Shown: one piece after another, positions 57,980-64,000 of the stretch | Position numbering within the stretch: position 1 is the stretch's first letter | How the letters are laid out: the number at the start of each line of letters is the position of its first letter | Source: Helichrysum umbraculigerum | Taxonomy: Eukaryota > Streptophyta > Magnoliopsida > Asterales > Asteraceae | Reading direction: 5' to 3' | NCBI GenBank assembly: GCA_949592205.1 | Contig: CATIUR010000001.1 | Coordinates: 334,744,250-334,808,249, forward strand | Length of the DNA stretch: 64,000 nt | The notes under the pieces: generated by a model | The model's input: only the letters and a program-made list of their open reading frames with translations | Database searches by the model: none | What the model was told of the DNA's origin: nothing | Position numbers and translations under genes: made by a program

Positions 57980-59049
57980 TGTGATTTATATTAATCCTCA
58001 TTCCTATTTATATTGTCCTCCAATAAAGAAAAATGTGATTTATATTAAATTGATGAAACATCTATTTTACATATTCGAGGAAAGTTTGATTTGAAAATTT
58101 TAAGAAAAAACAAATTAATGAGGGTAAATGTGGGAATATAAAGAATTTTATAGTTAGACAATATTTTTGAAATAAACAAAAATGGTAAGGTGAACTATAA
58201 AAATGGGATTGAGGGAGTGATATTTTATTAAAAAATTAAATTATAATTAATTTAATTTAGAGTGTCCTCATTTTTGGACCTTAAAATAATACAATAGATA
58301 ATTCAATTACTAGCAGCATGCCCACGCTATGCGGCGGAATCCCAAGCTTTATTTTAAACAGCGTTAGTGATTTCGATATGATAAAGAAAGTCGGTAAAAG
58401 TTTAAGATGTGATAGTGGCGGAAGCGGGACATCTAGAACATATGAAAATGTAAGACAAAAGACCCTTAAAATTAAGTTTGTAGCAGAAGAGTTAAACATA
58501 TTGTTTTGTGTTGTTAAGAGTAAATTGACTTATAAGTAATGAGATAGATTTATCATGGCATTTGTTTAGTAATTTTGTTTGATTATAATAGTAGTAACTT
58601 AGACATTTAACATCTTTTATTCAACTTTAAGATGAAAGAAGAAATGCACTACATATATTTGCTGTAAATTATAATCAAAAGATACGATCATATATATCAC
58701 TTGTTTCATATAGATACAAAATATATATCACGTGTATAGTATCTACATCCACAATAATAAACAGATTGAGTCTTTGGTGTATTAAAAATTATTTACCCAC
58801 TATAATAAATGATAGTAAAAAGTTAAAATATTTGAATTATACTATTTTACTAAATAATAAATGATAGTAAAAACAACATTTTCTATACTACTAGATGGAT
58901 TGAATTCTTGATCATTAATAACAGTAGTGATGAGTTGTGTTTTAAACAATTGTATACTATGAATGCAATTAACTATATATATTTTAATTAATAAAATATG
59001 ATAATTAATAATAAATAGTCACTACAAAAAAATGTTTTATTTTTAACGC
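57980..59049. other. AT-rich host DNA between the two Helitrons
   Basis: It begins with the second copy of the 54-bp host repeat. No gene is accepted; a 73-codon ORF at 58318-58539 has no family resemblance. CTAG at 58310-58313 followed by CCCACGCTATGCGGCGG may be a decayed third Helitron 3' end. Confidence 0.45.
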
Positions 59050-62000
59050 TTACTAGCTTAAGACCCGCGGCTTCGCGGGATGCATAATGGATATTCATAA
59101 GAATCGTATGTAATGATTAGTTAGGAATGTAATTGAATACATTGGCGTGTTTAAGTTATAGCCAATATATGCACAGTTAACCACGTACAACTTAAGTTAA
59201 AGAACGAAAATATAACGTTGTACTGTATTGTATGTCAAAAGTATGGTAGGTCATCGATATGGAAATGCTAAAATACATAAAATGTAAAATAAACACAAAA
59301 TAAGTTGGTCACATGCTATTATTTGGGACGAGCAATCCAAAGAGCGCTTAGTTCACTAATGCGGTACAAGTAGTCGTTTATGACAAGAATGGCACGTGCT
59401 GATTGTCTTGTGGTAAGTAGTTTATGCAACTGGTTTAACGTTGATTCCCGCAATAACTCAGCCTGATATCCAATTCATATACAATGAAAGTTGAGTTAAT
59501 AAATAAAACTACATAACTATGTTAGGTACATTGATACATAAGTAGTAGTACTGTCTCAGCAATATGATGGAGGTAAATGGTAATACCTGGTTTAGATATA
59601 TTTCAAGTGAACCCAATTTTCTGATAGCAAAAGCCATTTGCCCCATGTTAGTGGCCATTTCAAATGAATCGAAAGGGATAACGTCAGAAGCAATTGCCAG
59701 TGTTGATGCCAAGGAACGCCGAAGTGTTTCCATTTTGCTTGATAGTTCTTTTTCCAGACTCAATGGTAAGTTGTTGCAATTCTCGAAGTTTAATTTTTTG
59801 TTCTTATTTTAGGTTCTCCAATCTAGTGTCAAGCAACTGCATTCATGTTTCACACATAAATTATTAATGATTTAATATATATGGTCATTCAATACAATAA
59901 CCATATGGATTACTATACATACACGTTAATAGGTACTATTAAATATTCTGTTACAAACATGTCCAGATGTACGTGGTTTTATTTGTGTGACTTTTGTGTT
60001 GATGCCAAGTAAATCTTATAAGTAATATGATAGTGTTATTATATATTACAAAAAAAATACTATTAGTTTTAAATTATTTATATAAAATAAATCAGATTTT
60101 CCAATGATTTGCAAAAATGTCAGTCAGGAGCATGAAAATTAAAACTGATTAAAACGTTATGAGTCATCTTTAAAGTTCAGATACAATGCATATTTAGTTA
60201 TTAAGCGTACTAAGTTTAGTGGTAACTGAATTTGGATAATTTAACATTATGCTTGATATACGGCCAACGTTTTTGGGTATAAAGAAATACATACGTCACA
60301 TATGTTAGCTCTGCAACATTTCGTACATTTTTTTCTCAATAGATTGGATGTCGAATTCGTTTGCAAAACTATAACTGCAATACTATATCCTTAACTGTAA
60401 GAGATAGACTAACACAAAGAAAATTTATCCTTAACTGTAAGAGATAGACTAACAAAGAAAATTTAGTACTTCTTGAAACATTCACTACTTATAATTGTAA
60501 AAGGAGAGAACAACAATATAAAGCATTACTAATGGTTAAGTTATAAAACTTAGCTAAAAGAGTAACTATATTTTAAAAATATCCAATCTCTTGAATTGTT
60601 TACTCACAGATTAGTTATCTACCATAGCAATGTGAGTATTGCCATTCTCTAATATTTAAGTATAGAACCTCCATCTTCCATGTAATCACAGTCCAATTAT
60701 GCAACCTAGAAAAACAAATAATAGTTTTGGAAAAGAGTTTAGTAATAAGTCAAAATATACTGTGTTCACCTACCAACATTTTTTTTCTCCTTTTCTTTAA
60801 GTACGGTAAATAAGTAATAGAAAAATTATAATTAACATAAACTACTATATATATAAGGAATACACCAATTTATATGCATAAATCAAATTGGGAGGTTGTA
60901 AGTTGAGTATCATCAAGCAACTTTTTATTGTTCAACAAATTTAACTTCTTCTTTTTTTTGTTAGTTAATATTCTTAATTTTACCCATAACCCAACTTGGA
61001 ATATTGAAAAAGTTTATATCGAATAAACTCACATATTGACGTACAAAAGTCAAAATGGCATACTTATTCCTCCCGTGCTGACATACCCTGGTCCGGATAT
61101 TGAAAAAGTTATCCACCTACATTTAGAGATAATTATCACATTTTTCTTGCCTACAAACATGTCAAGTAAATTATATCCAGCACATTCAAAACTAACCTTA
61201 CAAAAGTTTGAACATATTCAAAGTCACAATCAATTTAAATATTTTGAGATGGACACCCAAAAAAGTTCAGCCCTACCTCTTAGGTAATGTTACAGAAATA
61301 GTTAACAATAAGGGATATAATTATAGTGCGATAGAAAGTTTTAATTGAACCTAGGATCTTAAGTGGCCTTGTAATGTGTAATCACTTAAACATAGAATTT
61401 AAGCAGGGATTAAGTAGACTGAATATGCAGCTAACTTAAATATGTGCGTTCCTAATCAAACAATGGCGTGTTTCTAAGGTAACAAAAGAAAATAAAAACG
61501 GACAATTAACCATTACAAAAATGTTAAATAATTGTAAAACAATAACCTAAAGCCATATAAAGCCCACATAAAGCGTTCTCTTATCACATATATCTAGTTG
61601 TGCTACATACTGAGCATTGCTAACTGAAGCAAGTTAGTGAAAATCATCAAGTAAAACTCAAAAGCAACAAATCAAAGAATCACCAATCCATGAAATAAAC
61701 TATCATCATAAAATTATAGGCAAATTAAAATGAAACATCAGTATTCAAAGAAATTCTTTTTTAATTAAATATGATGCACATGAAAGACCAAAATGATGGC
61801 TGGGTTAGAGAGAGAAACATACTTGGGAACATGTTTACCTTTACTGATCTCCCACTTTTATTTAATCGATTTTAAGTCCCATGTTACCCTTGCTACATCG
61901 AAGTTCTCAGCCCAAAAAAAAAAACCATAAATGTTACTAATAGCCTAATGTAGTGAGGCACACAAATGAAAAAAAATCAACTATATCGTTCACAAAAAAT

Positions 62001-64000
62001 AAAAATAAACAAAATGGAATGTTACCTTGCCAAGAACCAGCTATACTGTCGTAACATGAGCCTAACTTGGTGATGCATATAGTACACACATTAGTCACTT
62101 TCCTGGTATAATTTATGCAATGCATACTGCAAAGACGAAAATAAAAATAAGTAACAGATTGAGATAAACCACGACCCAAATAGACCCATTCATAATCAAA
62201 TGGGCCAACATTGCCTCGTCTTCTTAAATTCCGTAACGTAACAGTAAGTGAATGACTTGAAAAAAGACCTCTTTTTAAAACTTTTTTTTTTTTATGTATC
62301 AGACCAAACAGCTTTATTACTGCGTTAAAAAACCAAGCAAAAAAGGATAGCAATTTCACTTGCCACAATGTTCCACGTATCAAGTTGCTCGCTGAAACAA
62401 TAACATGCATTAATCTCTTAAGCAAATAAGCATGATTTACCAATACCAAAAGTGAAATAAGTTATTTAAAATGTCTTACCTTAGATCAGAACTACAATGT
62501 AAAACTCGTATACAACTTTTGAAAGAGTTATAAAGTTGCATATCTAGATCTTTAACTACTGTCTATACGATTTATGGAATTATATAACTAATTTTATGTG
62601 TATGTAACCGGTATTTTTCCCTCCTTGCCATTCTTCTTAATCTCCTCATCTCCGTTAATCTTTCTCATGTCCTGCAAAAACATTATGATAAAAGGTCCCA
62701 AATTTTGAGCTATATATAGAAAATTAAGTACACTCAATTGGAGAAACAAATTCACAAAATCAACACCTGACATTTTAATATTTGTTGCCACTCTTCAAAA
62801 TGACAGCACAAAGTTTGATCTCAACTCTAATGTCTTTTATGCCCTATCAACCTAGAGCCGATTGACCTGCTTGAAACTTTGTTAAAAGAATTTCAAAAGG
62901 AAATGGATGCAACATCTCTATTTAATAGATTAGCTTCATAAATGTGGTCAAGCATAGTTATGCGCAGAATTGGTCACCAAAATATGAACACCCTAATTCA
63001 TTACCAACACTGTAATTGAAGCATAAACAATCAAACTAAAGTTCCTACTACGAAATAACTTTTGCACCAAAATATACCCGCATTCGAATCACTGAATTGG
63101 ACATTTTGATATTTAAAGCGACATGCAAACCCACATGAAGTAGCGATTTTGGGTTATCCTGAGTCTCTTCCTTTCTTTGAGTTCCTTGTAAAACTTATTT
63201 TTTTCGGTTCCCTAAGCTACACATGTAGAAACATTTTTTTAGTAATATGGTACGATAAGAACACAAATAACAAAACAACCTCAGTGAGAAAATGACTACC
63301 CACTATGATCGAGATATTTGTAATCACTCGCCATTCTTAAATTCAATTTATAAGTGGTGGTTTTAAGAAGACCAACATTAAGAAGAACACGGAATGACCT
63401 CCTACTATCTATTGGCCGGTTCAAAAGAAAAATCTTCTCTGGTTGGATGTATGCAAAAAAGTAATTGAGTACAAAGTATTACACATAACAGAACATTGAA
63501 TATCGAAGCATGAAAATACCATTCAAGTATTCAAATTAAACCTCTTGAAGTAATATATCAAATCAGAATACAATGTTACCTCTTGAAGTAATACACATAA
63601 CAGAACACTGAATATCGAAGCATCATAATCTATAACATATATTGCATTAGTCTCTTCCTTTTTAGTGCTGTAAATGAACCAGATAATCAATTAGAAATCG
63701 AAAAACACCATAAATTAGAAATAAAAAAAGTCCCAATATCACATTCCATGCCACCAGGACAAACTAATAGGCATATCAAATCAGAATGAGCACACATCAA
63801 ACTCTTGAGTGAGTGAATTAAAATGAATAAATAAAAGTAGAATTCCATGATAACCATGTTACTCACTTTGCTCGAAGTTAAAGTAGGACTGCGAATGATA
63901 AATCATCCTTTTGAGATCAAAATGTGATATTTGTGAATGAAGTTGGTGGAGATGAATTTACTCTACTCATAATAAAAAAATTACATTTAGAAACTTGAAA
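59050..64000 (-). mobile_element. Helitron 2, 3' part, minus strand, runs past the window
   Basis: Minus-strand 3' end at 59050: hairpin CCCGCGAAGCCGCGGG (59077-59062), TCTTAAG, CTAG, then host T (A on plus at 59049). The 5' TC end was not found before 64000. It holds the bZIP fragment at 59319-59763. A direct repeat ACACATAACAGAACA(T/C)TGAAT occurs at about 63481 and 63594. The rest is AT-rich without recognised coding sequence. Confidence 0.65.
59319..59763 (-). pseudogene. C-terminal exons of a TGA-type bZIP factor (DOG1 domain)
   Basis: Exon 59763-59587 (minus) ends with LGSLEIYLNQ before GT. After a 124-bp GT-AG intron, exon 59462-59319 reads AELLRESTLNQLHKLLTTRQ, then SARAILVINDYLYRISELSA, LWIARPK and stop: 48 codons exactly. 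MGQMAFAIRKLGSLE, LTTRQSARA and the LWIARP end are hallmarks of the DOG1 domain of TGA bZIP factors, which bind TGACG sites and work with NPR1-type coactivators. Upstream (59770-59850) similarity continues in a shifted frame, and no bZIP basic region was found, so it is a fragment. It lies inside Helitron 2 in the same orientation, so capture is the simplest explanation. A decayed host gene is the alternative. Confidence 0.7.

Noticed and set aside
58310..58340. possible third Helitron 3' end (CTAG plus CCCACGCTATGCGGCGG)
   Set aside because: The stem does not pair well; it may be a decayed end but is not supported enough to call.
61036..61287. 83-codon ORF in Helitron 2
   Set aside because: No recognisable domain, AT-rich composition, no splice context; likely chance.
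62160..62230. similarity between 54470-54560 and this stretch (GACCCATT..AAATGGG words)
   Set aside because: Probably a common short repeat of the GACCCATT type shared by Helitron interiors; no protein can be supported from either ORF.

Overview
The window is plant nuclear DNA. The signs are a two-exon cytochrome P450 gene with GT-AG intron, nested Ty3/Gypsy and Ty1/Copia LTR retrotransposons that use the initiator-Met tRNA primer site, Stowaway- and Tourist-like MITEs, and Helitrons with CTAG ends. The style of the Copia/SIRE elements, which carry a large third ORF, and of the Tekay-type Gypsy LTRs suggests a eudicot, probably Asteraceae. That placement is inference from recognition, not from a search. 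Only one ordinary host gene is evident.

Layout. 1-520: AT-rich flank. About 521-18446: a MITE-like element bounded by TA repeats and split by a Tekay-type Gypsy chromovirus (1073-17747, target duplication CAAAC). The 5' LTR of that Gypsy is itself split by a minus-strand Copia element that keeps gag but no pol (2942-9126, duplication TGACC). 18484-19419: a second member of the outer MITE family, followed by about 620 bp of TA/CA-type microsatellite and a 563-bp MITE with 3-bp duplication. 21621-22206: a Tourist-like MITE (TAA duplication) just upstream of the P450 gene (22358-24934, CYP71 clan, CYP92-like), whose intron holds a Stowaway-like element. 25500-29728: remains of a LINE ORF1 (RRM-like) split by a minus-strand non-autonomous LTR element (25640-28368, duplication AAGAG). 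30904-34419: a minus-strand Tekay-like solo LTR (duplication ATGTT). A SIRE/Maximus-type Copia element (34423-46253, duplication CAATG) landed exactly on its edge; its gag-pol is broken but it has an intact 1287-aa third ORF. 46259-52410: older retroelement-derived, non-coding DNA. 52411-57979: a complete minus-strand Helitron with gene fragments. 59050 to the window end: the 3' part of a second minus-strand Helitron carrying the C-terminal exons of a TGA-type bZIP factor.

The strongest unexplained signals are sequence patterns inside the retroelements. (1) Arrays of 12-bp CpG palindromes occur in LTRs or leaders: TGCGACGTCGCA in both a Gypsy LTR and an unrelated Copia leader, and ACCCGNNCGGGT phased at 22-24 bp in a solo LTR. 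(2) A decamer, CCMCTGYYAR-like, occurs about 50 times across the non-pol parts of the SIRE element. (3) Textbook 3' splice sites sit immediately before two successive ATGs in the Gypsy element, and at the gag/pol boundary of both Copia elements. These suggest spliced retroelement mRNAs and element-specific cis-recognition sequences. All of this was read by eye; no alignment or database search was run.
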